From JAAYEL01 sp964345835 (GTDB lineage Bacteria; Bacillota; Clostridia; Tissierellales; Peptoniphilaceae), in contig CAYFSL010000002.1 in NCBI GenBank assembly GCA_964345835.1, positions 1 to 64,000 on the forward strand: a stretch of 64,000 nt of DNA, read 5' to 3'. A program made the translations under genes and the position numbers. The notes beneath the pieces are model-generated. The model searched no databases. It saw only the letters and a program-made list of their open reading frames with translations, and was not told the origin of the DNA. Below, in pieces: positions 25,503 through 34,732 of this stretch. Numbering within the stretch: the first letter of the stretch is position 1; every line of letters starts with the position of its first letter.

Positions 25503-25526
25503 TCTACATTATTTTTAAAATACACA

Positions 25527-25563
25527 AACCCAAGGGCCTTATAACTGGTCCTTGGGTTTTTTA
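25527..25563 (+). terminator. Terminator of the chromate transporter pair
   Basis: Twelve-position stem AACCCAAGGGCC/GGTCCTTGGGTT with one wobble and an 8-base loop, followed by six T residues. Confidence 0.92.
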
Positions 25564-25708
25564 CTTTCTTTTAATTTTAAAAATTAACATTATTCACCAG
25601 CACAAATATACCCCTTAAACAGCTTGCCTAACCCATAAAGGATAGGTTAAATTCTGAATATCCTAGCCCTGATGAAATAATTAAAGCCAAAAGTCATAAA
25701 AATCTAAA

Positions 25709-26200
25709 CTAGTCCATATACAGAACTGGCCTTTTCTCTTCCAGGCTTTTTTTGATGTCAATTACCCTCTGGTTAGACGACCCTCTAAAAGCTAATTTCA
25801 AATCCTTTAACTCTTCTACAAAAAGTCCGTCTACAAGGACGTCACACTCTTTTAAAAGGTCTAGCTTCTTTTTATCAATAAGAATCTCTTCAAAAGTGTA
25901 GCCTGAATAAATCCAGATATTCTTATCCACTTCCTTTTTTATCTGCCTCACAATTGATGTAAGGGCAAGGTTTTGCATGGGTTCTCCACCAAGGAGGGTT
26001 AGACCTGAAACTGACGGATCTTTTAGATAGGCTATAACAAGGGAGGTTTCCTCATCTGTCCATAGGCTACCATGGGAAAAATCCTGGTAGTCGCCATTAA
26101 AACATCCGGGGCACTTATGGCTGCAACCGGTAACAAAGATACTGGTCCTTATACCTTCACCATTTGCTATGTCATACTTTCTAATCTGTCCATATCTCAT
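25709..26200 (-). CDS. nrdG: Anaerobic ribonucleotide reductase activating protein
   Basis: Radical SAM enzyme of 163 residues that generates the glycyl radical in NrdD. The cluster motif CxxxCxxC is seen in GCSHKCPGCFNG (about 26-37), followed by GGEP (about 73-76). The ATG overlaps the nrdD stop (ATGA), so the pair is translationally coupled, in the usual order nrdD-nrdG. Confidence 0.97.
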   Translation of the reverse strand: MRYGQIRKYDIANGEGIRTSIFVTGCSHKCPGCFNGDYQDFSHGSLWTDEETSLVIAYLKDPSVSGLTLLGGEPMQNLALTSIVRQIKKEVDKNIWIYSGYTFEEILIDKKKLDLLKECDVLVDGLFVEELKDLKLAFRGSSNQRVIDIKKSLEEKRPVLYMD

Positions 26201-28344
26201 ATGTGAAGCACCCTGGAACTTATTTCCTTTGTCCTTCCTTCATTCCAGAAGTTTTCGCCCAGGTAGCCACAGGTACGCCTGATAACTGTAAGCTTGGACC
26301 TGTCCTTGTTGTGGCAATTTGGGCATTCCCATTCATTATCCTGGTTAACCTTTATTTCCCCATCAAAGCCACACTCATGGCAGTAGTCGCTTTTAGTATT
26401 AAACTCAGCATACATGATATGGTCATAGATATATTTTACTAGGGTCTCTACGGCTTCTAGGTTGTTGGTCATATTAGGGATTTCAGCATATGAAATCATC
26501 CCACCTCTCGATAGCTCTTGGAATTGAGCTTCGAAGTCGAACTTATCAAAGACTGATATATGCTCCCTGACATCGACATGGTAGGAATTGGTGTAAAAGT
26601 CCTTGTCTGTTACATCCTCTATCTCCCCAAACCTAGCCCTATCTATTGAACAGAACCTGTGGGTCAAGCTTTCCGCAGGAGTGCCATATAGGGCAAAGCC
26701 AAGACCAGTCTCTTCCTTCCATTGGTCTTTTAGCCTGTTCATCTCCTTCATGACTTCTAGGGCAAACTTCCTTCCTTCGGGACTGGTATGGGTCTTTCCA
26801 ACCATAAGCCTAGTCATTTCATATATGCCTATATAACCTATGGAGATAGTTGCATAACCGCCTTGTAGAAGGTCATAAATCTTTTGTCCCTTACCAAGCC
26901 TTGCGATGGCACCGTATTGCCAGTGGACTGGACTTACATCGCTAGTCGTATCTTTTAATAGGTCATACCTCAGCAAAAGAGCCTTCTTAACTAGGTCCAT
27001 CCTCTTGTAGAATATGGACCAGAACTTGTCCATATCCCCCTGGGCAAGGATGGCAATTTGCGGTAGGTTAAGGGAAACAACCCCCATGTTAAACCTTCCA
27101 TCAAAGACATATTCCCCCTTCTCATTCTTCCAAGGGGCAAGAAAAGACCTACACCCCATCGGGGAAAATACATTTCCTTCATAATATTTTCTCATTAACT
27201 TGGCTGATATGTAATCTGGATACATCCTCTTGGCTGTGCACTTGACTGCAAGCTTTGTCAGATAGTAATACTTTGAGTCTGGATGGACATTATGGTCATC
27301 CAAGACGTAAATTAACTTAGGGAAGGCAGGGGTCACATAGACTTCCTTGTCATTTTTTATTCCCTCATACCTTTGTTTCAGGATTTCTTCAGTTATAAGG
27401 GCGGCTTCTTTTTCATATTCATATCCAGGGGTAAAGTTCATAAATAGGGTCACAAAAGGAGCCTGACCATTAGTGGTCATAAGGGTATTTATCTGATATT
27501 GGATAGTCTGAATCCCATCCTTTATTTCCTTCTTAGTCCTCTTCCAGGCAATCTCTTCGGCCTTGGCATAGTCTGGTTCAATCCCGTAGACTTCCCTTTG
27601 CTCCTCAACTACCCCCTTAAGGTATTTTTCAAAGGACTTTCTAGCAAAGGGAGCTAGTATCCTGTCTATACCATTAATGCTTTGTCCCCCATATTGACCA
27701 CTAGCTACTTGGGCAATAATCTGGGTGGTTACCGTACATGCAACTTGAAAACTCTTTGGGGAATCAATTTTTTTACCGTTTATTACCGTACCATTTGTCA
27801 ACATGTCTTCAAGGTTTACAAGGCAGCAGTTAAACATGGGTTGTACTATGTAGTCCATATCATGGAAATGAATAGCCCCTGTATCATGGGCCAAAACTAT
27901 GTCTGCAGGTAAGATCAATCTCCTCGCCGTATCCTTCGATACTTCACCTGCTATTAAATCTCTTTGGGTGCTTACAACCTTAGCGTCCTTATTGGAATTT
28001 TCGTCTAGGACATCCTTATTAGATTGGTTAAGAATACCTACAACTTCATCGTCTATGGTATTATTGTGCCTCCTAAATTCTTGGACAGACCTATAGCTTT
28101 CATAGGCCTTAGCAGTTGCAGGATTACCATAATTTATAAGCTTATAGTAAACTTGATCTTCTATCTTATGAATAGTAATAGGCCCACTAAGTGTCCTTGC
28201 TAAATCCTCTATTTCATTTGCAATCTTTAGGGCCTGCCCCTCTTCATAAACTCCAGAAAATGAGTTCATAGCCTTTTCAATTGCAATAACTATCTTTTCC
28301 TTGTTAAATGGAACGCTAGTACCATTTCTCTTTATTACTTCCAC
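26197..28344 (-). CDS. nrdD: Anaerobic (class III) ribonucleoside-triphosphate reductase
   Basis: Reduces ribonucleoside triphosphates to deoxynucleotides without oxygen, using a glycyl radical. I place the start at GTG (28342-28344), seven bases after GGAGG, giving MEVIKRNGTSVPF; a longer in-frame ATG lacks a ribosome binding site and family match. The 715-residue chain has an N-terminal ATP-cone (about 1-95), the active-site cysteine region GCRSFLAPW, the C-terminal zinc site CHECG...CPNC and the radical glycine in RRTCGYLG. Two tandem NrdR boxes lie upstream of its promoter. Confidence 0.97.
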   Translation of the reverse strand: MEVIKRNGTSVPFNKEKIVIAIEKAMNSFSGVYEEGQALKIANEIEDLARTLSGPITIHKIEDQVYYKLINYGNPATAKAYESYRSVQEFRRHNNTIDDEVVGILNQSNKDVLDENSNKDAKVVSTQRDLIAGEVSKDTARRLILPADIVLAHDTGAIHFHDMDYIVQPMFNCCLVNLEDMLTNGTVINGKKIDSPKSFQVACTVTTQIIAQVASGQYGGQSINGIDRILAPFARKSFEKYLKGVVEEQREVYGIEPDYAKAEEIAWKRTKKEIKDGIQTIQYQINTLMTTNGQAPFVTLFMNFTPGYEYEKEAALITEEILKQRYEGIKNDKEVYVTPAFPKLIYVLDDHNVHPDSKYYYLTKLAVKCTAKRMYPDYISAKLMRKYYEGNVFSPMGCRSFLAPWKNEKGEYVFDGRFNMGVVSLNLPQIAILAQGDMDKFWSIFYKRMDLVKKALLLRYDLLKDTTSDVSPVHWQYGAIARLGKGQKIYDLLQGGYATISIGYIGIYEMTRLMVGKTHTSPEGRKFALEVMKEMNRLKDQWKEETGLGFALYGTPAESLTHRFCSIDRARFGEIEDVTDKDFYTNSYHVDVREHISVFDKFDFEAQFQELSRGGMISYAEIPNMTNNLEAVETLVKYIYDHIMYAEFNTKSDYCHECGFDGEIKVNQDNEWECPNCHNKDRSKLTVIRRTCGYLGENFWNEGRTKEISSRVLHI

Positions 28345-28372
28345 CTTTCTCCCTCCTTTATCTATATATATT

Positions 28373-28401
28373 ATGATAGGTCGAAGAAGCTTGAATGTCA
28401 A
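28373..28401 (-). promoter_or_regulatory. nrdDG promoter
   Basis: Perfect TTGACA (28396-28401), a 17-base spacer and TATCAT (28373-28378). The predicted start is about 22 bases upstream of the GTG start codon. Confidence 0.75.
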
Positions 28402-28407
28402 GGGGAA

Positions 28408-28423
28408 ATACTATATGTAGGGT
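28408..28423 (-). promoter_or_regulatory. NrdR box, promoter-proximal
   Basis: Sixteen bases matching the NrdR consensus (ACACTATATATTGTGT type) at 13 positions, centred about 50 bases upstream of the predicted start. It pairs with the second box at 28440-28455; start-to-start spacing is 32 bases, i.e. three helical turns. Confidence 0.6.
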
Positions 28424-28439
28424 TATTAACTAAATAACC

Positions 28440-28455
28440 ACACAATAAATTGTAT
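28440..28455 (-). promoter_or_regulatory. NrdR box, promoter-distal
   Basis: ACACAATAAATTGTAT, 14 of 16 matches to the NrdR consensus. NrdR is a nucleotide-sensing repressor of ribonucleotide reductase genes and binds two boxes on the same DNA face; the 32-base spacing fits. Confidence 0.7.
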
Positions 28456-28490
28456 ATTACTTGTTTATTTTATTATATAAGCAAAAGAAA

Positions 28491-28528
28491 ACAAACGCTC
28501 TTTTTTTCTAGTGAAAAAGAACGTTTGT
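28491..28528 (-). terminator. Terminator of the amidase-lipoprotein unit
   Basis: Long stem ACAAACG-x-TCTTTTT / AAAAAGA-x-CGTTTGT with one internal mismatch and an 8-base loop, followed on the minus strand by TTTTCTTTT. It separates this unit from the nrdDG regulatory region. Confidence 0.85.
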
Positions 28529-28586
28529 TATGGTGGTCTGTATGTGAAAAAAGAATATTTTTCAAGTCTACATTACTTTTTAGAAC

Positions 28587-29195
28587 TTATTTATCTCTAA
28601 AAAAGAAGTATTCTTTATCTGAATTATCGGGTTTATACTTTAAGTCTTTCATATCCCACGAATTGTTCTCAATGGATAAATTGTCATCCCATTTTTCTTC
28701 ATGCTTTACTAGGGCATCTTCATCAATTTTTCCTTCATAGAGTTTTTTCTCTTTTATATTATAGATAAAGCTTCCTGTTTTTTCCCCTCCTGGGTTTTTG
28801 TTTTTAGGAGAATTTGAAGCTATAGAGATATATTGAAAATACAAGTTTTTTAAATCTTTGGTAATTGAAACGTCCATAAAGTCACTTTCAGTACTTTTAG
28901 GTTCAAAATAATTTGAAACAAGTGGTTTATTATCTTTATAATTTATTAAAAATACTCCAACACCTGGCACATCTATGCCTACTATTTCATTACTTTCATA
29001 GAAGATAAAACCAACATCTGCTCTTTTTAAGGCATTGGAATATCTAGCTTCTGATATAGTATCGGTCTTATCTATGCCTTTACTTAAAATATAGTCGCTT
29101 TCTTTAAGAGATCCAGCTTCATTTTTCTTAGTTGTACTTGAGCTGCATCCTGTTAATAAAAATGAAAGAAGCAATAAGAGTAATATTTTTTTCAT
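28587..29195 (-). CDS. Lipoprotein of unknown function
   Basis: A 202-residue protein with a clear lipoprotein signal (MKKILLLLLLSFLLTGC, cleavage before Cys17). The mature part begins with a low-complexity SSSTTKKN linker. The rest is hydrophilic and I do not recognise a family. It lies 11 bases after the amidase-domain gene on the same strand, with AGGAG before its ATG, so the two probably share a transcript and both act at the cell surface. This region is accessory in character. Confidence 0.8.
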   Translation of the reverse strand: MKKILLLLLLSFLLTGCSSSTTKKNEAGSLKESDYILSKGIDKTDTISEARYSNALKRADVGFIFYESNEIVGIDVPGVGVFLINYKDNKPLVSNYFEPKSTESDFMDVSITKDLKNLYFQYISIASNSPKNKNPGGEKTGSFIYNIKEKKLYEGKIDEDALVKHEEKWDDNLSIENNSWDMKDLKYKPDNSDKEYFFFRDK

Positions 29196-29206
29196 TTTCT
29201 GTTCTC

Positions 29207-29935
29207 CTATCTTAATCTAGTGAGTCTTAAAACTCTCTTTGCGTTACTACCGTATATTAATGGAGCTTTAGTATTATCGTTAAACACCCCTGGTGCTGTT
29301 CTACCTGTTACCATAGCTCCGTATGAGCTTCTTCCATTATATGAAAGGGTGTATAACTTAGTAATAATGGTTGAGTGCCTCCACGTAGAACCATTATGGA
29401 ATTGAAGAACATCACCCTTTTTAAATGTAGGTGTGGAGTTAGTAGGATATGGTCTATAAGTAACAGACACGGCACTAGGTCCAAATCCAGAATTACCGTT
29501 TACGAACGAATAAAATTCTTTTACACCAGACCATGATGGTGTTCTATCGCTAAAAGAATTAAAATACCAACTCCTTNNNNNNNNNNNNNNNNNNNNNNNN
29601 NNNNNNNNNNNNNNNNNNNNNNNNNNNNNNNNNNNNNNNNNNNNNNNNNNNNNNNNNNNNNNNNNNNNNNNNNNNNTCTGTTAATGGAATTTCAGGTATT
29701 AATCCTTTTGAAGTTATTTCATCGTTTAAGAAGTAAAGACTTTCTTCTTTAGATTTAAATTTATCGAAATTACTAATTAAATGATTTGCTACTTCATTAT
29801 AATCATCAGATTTCATTAAATCTTCATCAATATAGTTATATCGTTCATAATACCTTATTATTTGGTTTTTACTATCCTTGTTAATAATATCAAATTCGTA
29901 TATAACACCTTCAATTGATTTTTAAAGCTCTCCAT
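29207..29935 (-). pseudogene. Amidase-domain protein, interrupted by an assembly gap and a probable frameshift
   Basis: The part downstream of the gap translates as SWYFNSFSDRTPSWSGVKEF and continues through GDVLQFHNGSTWRHSTIITK to the stop at 29207. This is the C-terminal half of the Amidase_6-type domain (PF12671-like) found in surface and secreted cysteine amidases. The N-terminal part (from 29816 to the gap) is charged and unrecognised. An earlier ATG at 29933-29935 with an AGTAGG site begins MESFKKS if one A is added to the five-A run at 29919-29923; otherwise the frame closes. The catalytic Cys region would lie in the gap. It is either a sequencing error, phase variation or a real pseudogene. 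Confidence 0.6.
29577..29676. other. Assembly gap of 100 N
   Basis: Exactly 100 unknown bases inside the amidase-domain gene; the missing part should encode the N-terminal half of the amidase domain. The two flanks share no overlap. Confidence 0.99.
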
Positions 29936-30261
29936 TACAACCTACTTTATAATATGTTTTTTTCATTGTATACTATTTCACAGTAATAGTCAATATATAT
30001 GTAATAATATTTATAAATATTACAAATGTTCAATAAAGTCTTTTAATTTATCTCTTAAAATTAGCGGAATGAAGACTTCCAAAAGAAGTCCATATTGGAT
30101 ACAAATCATTTTTTCATTTCAGAAATTTAAATTTTGATAAGTTTAAGATTAAAGGTAAAATTTGAAATGTAAAAGGGAGCTAGAATTTTACTTCTAACTC
30201 CCCATGTAATTCATTTATAATTCTTCACCAACACTATTTTATAAGCGATTTATATATCATC
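29936..30261. other. AT-rich intergenic stretch upstream of the amidase gene
   Basis: No gene is seen. It holds the pepF terminator (30175-30202), an 18-bp AT-only palindrome at 30005-30022 and a small inverted repeat (GACTTC/GAAGTC, 30072-30088). Confidence 0.6.
30175..30202 (-). terminator. Terminator of the srtB-groESL-pepF cluster
   Basis: Stem GGGAG-x-TAGAA/TTCTA-x-CTCCC with one mismatch, followed on the minus strand by TTTTAC. It lies about 60 bases past the pepF stop. Confidence 0.8.
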
Positions 30262-32010
30262 CTAAGCTATAAGGTCATCCAATAGGTCGACATTTTTCTT
30301 AAAGACTTTTAAAGCCTCATCTACTGTGCCTGGGTCTTTCATATCGACTCCAGCGATTTTTAACTGGTCTATTGGGAAATGCTTATTCCCATCTTTAAGG
30401 AATTTAAAGTAGTTTTCTAAAGCTCCTTCTTCTCCATTTAATACCCTGTTGGCTAAGATAGTTGATGCTGTAAAGCCTGTAGCATACTTATATACATAGA
30501 AATCTGAATAAAAATGAGGTATCCTCATCCATTCATAGGCTATTTCTTCATCTGATACCATATGAGGCCCGAAATATTCCTTATTTAAATCAAGGTAAAT
30601 CTTAGAAAAGTCTTCTGCTGTAAGACCTTTACCCTCTTCCACCAACCTATGGCTTTCCCTTTCAAATTCAGCAAACATGGTTTGCCTAAACACAGTTGAT
30701 TTAAAGCTATCGACATAAAAATCGATAAGGTATTTCTTTTCTTCTTCTGTTTCCGCCCTATCTAGCAGGTAGTTTAATAGTAAGGCTTCATTGAAGGTAG
30801 AAGCAACTTCCGCAGCAAATATAGTATAGTTATGGTTTAAAAAGCTGTTGGATGTCTTTGCATAGTAGCTATGCATTGAGTGGCCCATCTCATGGGCTAG
30901 GGTAAATACTGAATCAAGGGTCCCATTAAAGTTTAGTAGGACAAAGGGCATTGAATCGTAGGATCCAGATGAATATGCTCCTCCCCTCTTTCCTTCCTTA
31001 GGATAAACATCCATCCACCTGTCTTCAAAGGCCTTCCTATAAATATCTTGGTATTCTTTTCCTAGTGGGGCAACAGACTCTATCACAAGGTCTCTAGCCT
31101 CTTCAAAAGAATATTCTTTGTCGAAACTCTTAGAAATTGGCATATATACATCGTACATATGTTGGTCGTCTAACCCTAAAGCTCTTTTCTTTATTTCATA
31201 GTATTTATGGATGGTCGGCATATTCCTATGGATACTTTCAATCAAGGCATCATATACTTTTACATCTACATCATCTTCAAATAATTCCATATGCCTTGCT
31301 GACTCATATCCCCTTAGCTTAGCCTTGCTTGTTATAGCCTTTAGGTTGGAATAGTAGGAAGTTGCAATAGTATTTGAAAAGCTCTTGTAAGTTTGATAAA
31401 ACTTTTCGAAGGCTTCCTTCCTTACTGCCCTATCCTCGGAGTTTTGAAGCTTAACAAATGACTCATTAGTCAATTTTTCTTTTGTTGATTCAAGGTCTGG
31501 GAAAGTCATATCGGCATTGGTCAAGAAGTAGTAGATTTCTGAAGGGGCATCTGCTACTGGAGACATAGTCGATAGAATTTTTTCTTCCTTTTCACTTAAG
31601 GTATAGGGTTTAAATCTAAAGATTTTTTCAAGCATAAGCTTGTATTCTGCTAGGTCTTCTCTTTCCTTTAACTCCATGAAGACATCTTCATCCAGGCTTA
31701 AAAGGAAGGGTTGTAAAAATGAAAACTTTGTTGAGAAATCAACATAAGCTGTCTGCATTTCCATGTTAAGCTTTTGATACTTGCTTACTCTTGAATCCTC
31801 ATCCTTTCTCATACTTGAGTAGGTATACATGTTTGTTAGCTTCCTAGCTAACCCCTCATAGGCTTCCAAGACCTCTTTTATATTTTCTAAAGGGTCCTTT
31901 AGTAGGCCATCTACTGAAGCCAGCCTTTCATTGAAGGCCTTTAAATCCTCTTCTAATATCTCATCATTTTCATACATGGACTCTAGGTTCCACCTGTATT
32001 GGTCTGTCAT
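30262..32010 (-). CDS. pepF: Oligoendopeptidase F (M3 family)
   Basis: Cytoplasmic zinc metallopeptidase of 582 residues that cleaves peptides of roughly 7-17 residues. The zinc motif HEMGHSMHSYY is present in the C-terminal half, with the downstream glutamate ligand in the FNEALL segment. There is no signal peptide. It starts one base after the stop of the response regulator gene, with a strong GAGGAGG site inside that gene, so it is translationally linked to it. It is the last gene before a terminator. Confidence 0.95.
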   Translation of the reverse strand: MTDQYRWNLESMYENDEILEEDLKAFNERLASVDGLLKDPLENIKEVLEAYEGLARKLTNMYTYSSMRKDEDSRVSKYQKLNMEMQTAYVDFSTKFSFLQPFLLSLDEDVFMELKEREDLAEYKLMLEKIFRFKPYTLSEKEEKILSTMSPVADAPSEIYYFLTNADMTFPDLESTKEKLTNESFVKLQNSEDRAVRKEAFEKFYQTYKSFSNTIATSYYSNLKAITSKAKLRGYESARHMELFEDDVDVKVYDALIESIHRNMPTIHKYYEIKKRALGLDDQHMYDVYMPISKSFDKEYSFEEARDLVIESVAPLGKEYQDIYRKAFEDRWMDVYPKEGKRGGAYSSGSYDSMPFVLLNFNGTLDSVFTLAHEMGHSMHSYYAKTSNSFLNHNYTIFAAEVASTFNEALLLNYLLDRAETEEEKKYLIDFYVDSFKSTVFRQTMFAEFERESHRLVEEGKGLTAEDFSKIYLDLNKEYFGPHMVSDEEIAYEWMRIPHFYSDFYVYKYATGFTASTILANRVLNGEEGALENYFKFLKDGNKHFPIDQLKIAGVDMKDPGTVDEALKVFKKNVDLLDDLIA

Positions 32011-32011
32011 T

Positions 32012-32728
32012 CTACCTCCTCTTATCTCCTATGCTGTCGTCAAAGTAGTAACCTTCTCCCCAGCTTGTCTGTATAAATTTATTGGCCTTGGCAGGCTCTA
32101 ATTTTTCTCTCAATCTCCTTATGTGAACATCGACCGTCCTTATATTGGACTCATCTATTCCCTTCCAAAGTTCGTCGGCCAAGTCTCTTCTTGTAAAGAC
32201 CTTATTTTTATTTGATACAAGAATATAAAGTAGGTCAAACTCCTTGCCTGTAAGGTCAAGCTCTACATCATCGACTTTTACCTTCCTTCCCAGGATATTA
32301 AACTCGAATAATCCCTTAGATAGTGTGTCATCATTTTTCTTTACATCTCTTACTAGGACTGTCTTAGTTGTCCTCCTAAGAACAGCACGAATCCTCGCCT
32401 TTAATTCAAGTAAATAAAACGGTCTTTCTATATAGTCATCGCAACCATACTCAAGGGCTAACACCTTTTCGTTGGGCTCACTACTTTCGGAAACGACAAC
32501 GGTTGGAATATCCCGTAAATCATTCATCTTCCTTTTCAAATCAAGACCTGTCCCATCCTTAAAATCCATATCGATTACAACTAGGTCGTAGTCATTTGAA
32601 GAAAGCTCTTCCATGGCCTCCTTAATGCTATTTGATTGGCCTATAACATAATCCTCAGACTTGAAGCTATAGATAAAATTATCAATGAAGTCTTGGTCCT
32701 TGTTCACAACTAACAACTTATATGTCAT
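32012..32728 (-). CDS. Atypical OmpR-family response regulator, orphan
   Basis: A 238-residue receiver plus winged-helix protein; the start is the ATG giving MTYKLLVVNKD, preceded by GGGGGA. The receiver keeps the phospho-acceptor position (Asp53 in VVIDMD) but the magnesium-binding acidic pair is replaced by Asn9-Lys10, and the conserved lysine of the KPF motif is Arg102. The C-terminal OmpR/PhoB DNA-binding domain (about 145-235, ending ...TSWGEGYYF) looks intact. No histidine kinase gene lies nearby. Phosphorylation-independent action is likely by analogy with other atypical receivers. It is placed between groEL and pepF. Confidence 0.9.
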   Translation of the reverse strand: MTYKLLVVNKDQDFIDNFIYSFKSEDYVIGQSNSIKEAMEELSSNDYDLVVIDMDFKDGTGLDLKRKMNDLRDIPTVVVSESSEPNEKVLALEYGCDDYIERPFYLLELKARIRAVLRRTTKTVLVRDVKKNDDTLSKGLFEFNILGRKVKVDDVELDLTGKEFDLLYILVSNKNKVFTRRDLADELWKGIDESNIRTVDVHIRRLREKLEPAKANKFIQTSWGEGYYFDDSIGDKRR

Positions 32729-32800
32729 ATATCCCCCTATATTACAAGGGCTTGCTAGCAATTATAATCGATAGCAGCCCTCTCTAGACCTGCACTACTA

Positions 32801-34429
32801 TTAGAAACCTATTCCTCCCATGGAAGGATCCATACCAGCCTGACCTATAGATTTTTCTGGTATATCAACTATAGCCGCCTCAGTAGTCAATATCATTGAA
32901 GCTATCGAAGCTGCATTTTCAAGGGCTGACCTAGTAACCTTAGTAGGGTCAACTATACCCTTTTCTATCATGTCCCCATAGCTAGCTTCTAGGGCATCAT
33001 ATCCATGTCCTTGAGGGAGTTCCATTACTTTAGTAACTATTATAGACCCATCCAGGCCTGCATTTTGGGCAATTTGCCTTGCAGGTGCTTCTAGGGCTCT
33101 TGCCACTATCCTTGCCCCTATTCTTTCATCACCTTCAACAGAAGCTATATACTCATCTAAAGAGCTAATGGAGTCAAGTAATACTGTTCCTCCACCTGCG
33201 ACTATCCCCTCTTCAACGGCAGCCTTTGTAGCCGATAGGGCATCTTCAATCCTAAGCTTTTTTTCCTTCATTTCAACTTCTGTAACTGCCCCAACTTGGA
33301 TTAGCCCAACTCCTCCTGAAAGCTTAGCAAGTCTTTCCCTAAGCTTTTCTATGTCAAATTCTGAAGTAGAAGCTTCAATTTCATTTTTTATCTGGTCAAC
33401 CCTATGGGAAATATCCTCTTGAGAACCTCCCCCATGCACAATGGTGGTTGAATCCTTGTCTACATTAACCTTCTTAGCTTGACCAAGCTCTTCAAGCTTT
33501 ACTAGGGATAGTTCATCTTGTAATTCTTCCTTGAAGACCTTGGTACCTGTAAGGATCGCTATATCCTCTAGCACCCTCTTTCTATTATCTCCATAGCTTG
33601 GGGCTTTAACTGCTACCACATTAAATGTTCCCCTAATCTTGTTAATTATAAGGGTTGTAAGAGCATCGTTGTCAACATCGTCCGCTATGATTAACATAGG
33701 CTTGTGGGTTTGAACAAGTTCTTCAAGGACTGGAAGGATTTCCTGTACGCTTGAAATCTTCTTATCAGTAATAAAAATATAAGGATCTTCAAGCTCTGCA
33801 ACCATCTTCTCCTTGTTACTTGCCATATAAGAAGATAAAAATCCTCTTTCAAATTGCATCCCTTCTACTACTGAAAGGGTTGTTCCCATGGTCTTAGACT
33901 CTTCAACTGTTATAACTCCATCCCTTCCAACTTGCTCCATAGCATCTGAAATTAATTTACCAACCTCAAGGTCCGCTGATGAAACAGCCCCAACCTGAGC
34001 TATTGATTCCTTAGTTACAACGGGATTAGAGGATTTTTTAATGCTTTCTACAACTATTTCAGTAGCCTTTTTTATCCCCTTTTGTAGGATTACAGGGTTG
34101 GCCCCTGCTGTGATATTCTTTAAGCCCTCACTAACTATAGCCTGAGCCAGGATAGTTGCTGTAGTTGTACCATCTCCGGCTATATCATTAGTCTTGATAG
34201 CCACCTCTTTTAGCAATTGAGCTCCCATATTTTCGAACCTATCTTCAAGTTCTATTTCCCTGGCGATTGTAACCCCATCATTAGTTATCAATGGAGCCCC
34301 GTAACCCTTATCTATAACTGCATTTCTACCCTTAGGACCTAAGGTTACTTTTACGGCATCTGTAAGCTTATTAATCCCAACTTCAAGAGCCCTTCTAGAC
34401 TCCAATCCATATTTAATATCTTTACTCAT
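32801..34429 (-). CDS. groEL: 60-kDa chaperonin GroEL
   Basis: Subunit of the double-ring chaperonin that folds proteins in its cavity using ATP. The 542-residue sequence is full length, with the ATP-binding segments VTLGPKGRNAV (about 29-39) and DGTTTATILA (about 87-96). It ends in MDPSMGGIGF rather than the common Gly-Gly-Met repeat. It lies 13 bases after groES. The upstream region shows no CIRCE operator, unlike the dnaK operon of this same window. Confidence 0.98.
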   Translation of the reverse strand: MSKDIKYGLESRRALEVGINKLTDAVKVTLGPKGRNAVIDKGYGAPLITNDGVTIAREIELEDRFENMGAQLLKEVAIKTNDIAGDGTTTATILAQAIVSEGLKNITAGANPVILQKGIKKATEIVVESIKKSSNPVVTKESIAQVGAVSSADLEVGKLISDAMEQVGRDGVITVEESKTMGTTLSVVEGMQFERGFLSSYMASNKEKMVAELEDPYIFITDKKISSVQEILPVLEELVQTHKPMLIIADDVDNDALTTLIINKIRGTFNVVAVKAPSYGDNRKRVLEDIAILTGTKVFKEELQDELSLVKLEELGQAKKVNVDKDSTTIVHGGGSQEDISHRVDQIKNEIEASTSEFDIEKLRERLAKLSGGVGLIQVGAVTEVEMKEKKLRIEDALSATKAAVEEGIVAGGGTVLLDSISSLDEYIASVEGDERIGARIVARALEAPARQIAQNAGLDGSIIVTKVMELPQGHGYDALEASYGDMIEKGIVDPTKVTRSALENAASIASMILTTEAAIVDIPEKSIGQAGMDPSMGGIGF

Positions 34430-34442
34430 CTAAATCCTCCCA

Positions 34443-34715
34443 CTAATCTATAATGATAGCTAAAATATCTTCATCCTTGATAACTATATACTCGTCATCC
34501 CCTTCATTAAGGGTCAAGCCTGCATACTGGGTAAATAGAACCTTATCACCTATCTTATAGGCAGCCTTGTCTTTCAAGTCTTCAGAAATTTCAACAACCT
34601 CTGCATAGTCATTTTTTTCCTTAGCTGCGTTTGGCATAATTATTCCTGTCGCAGTTTTTTCCTCACGGCTTATTCTTTTAATAACTACTCTATCTCTTAA
34701 TGGCTTTAACTTCAT
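34443..34715 (-). CDS. groES: 10-kDa co-chaperonin GroES
   Basis: Heptameric lid of the GroEL cavity. The start is placed at the ATG giving MKLKPLRDRVVIK, after GGAGGTAATT, so the protein has 90 residues; a start four codons upstream would lie inside the ribosome binding site. The mobile loop (REEKTATGIIMPNAAKEK) is present. It follows the ogg stop by only 17 bases, so no heat-shock operator fits immediately upstream. Confidence 0.97.
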   Translation of the reverse strand: MKLKPLRDRVVIKRISREEKTATGIIMPNAAKEKNDYAEVVEISEDLKDKAAYKIGDKVLFTQYAGLTLNEGDDEYIVIKDEDILAIIID

Positions 34716-34732
34716 AATTACCTCCAAATATA

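Noticed and set aside
28345..28401. ATG start for nrdD 19 codons upstream
   Set aside because: It has no ribosome binding site, would overlap the promoter and lacks family match; the GTG after GGAGG is better.
30005..30022. 18-bp palindrome in intergenic DNA
   Set aside because: It is composed only of A and T in very AT-rich DNA, so chance is likely.
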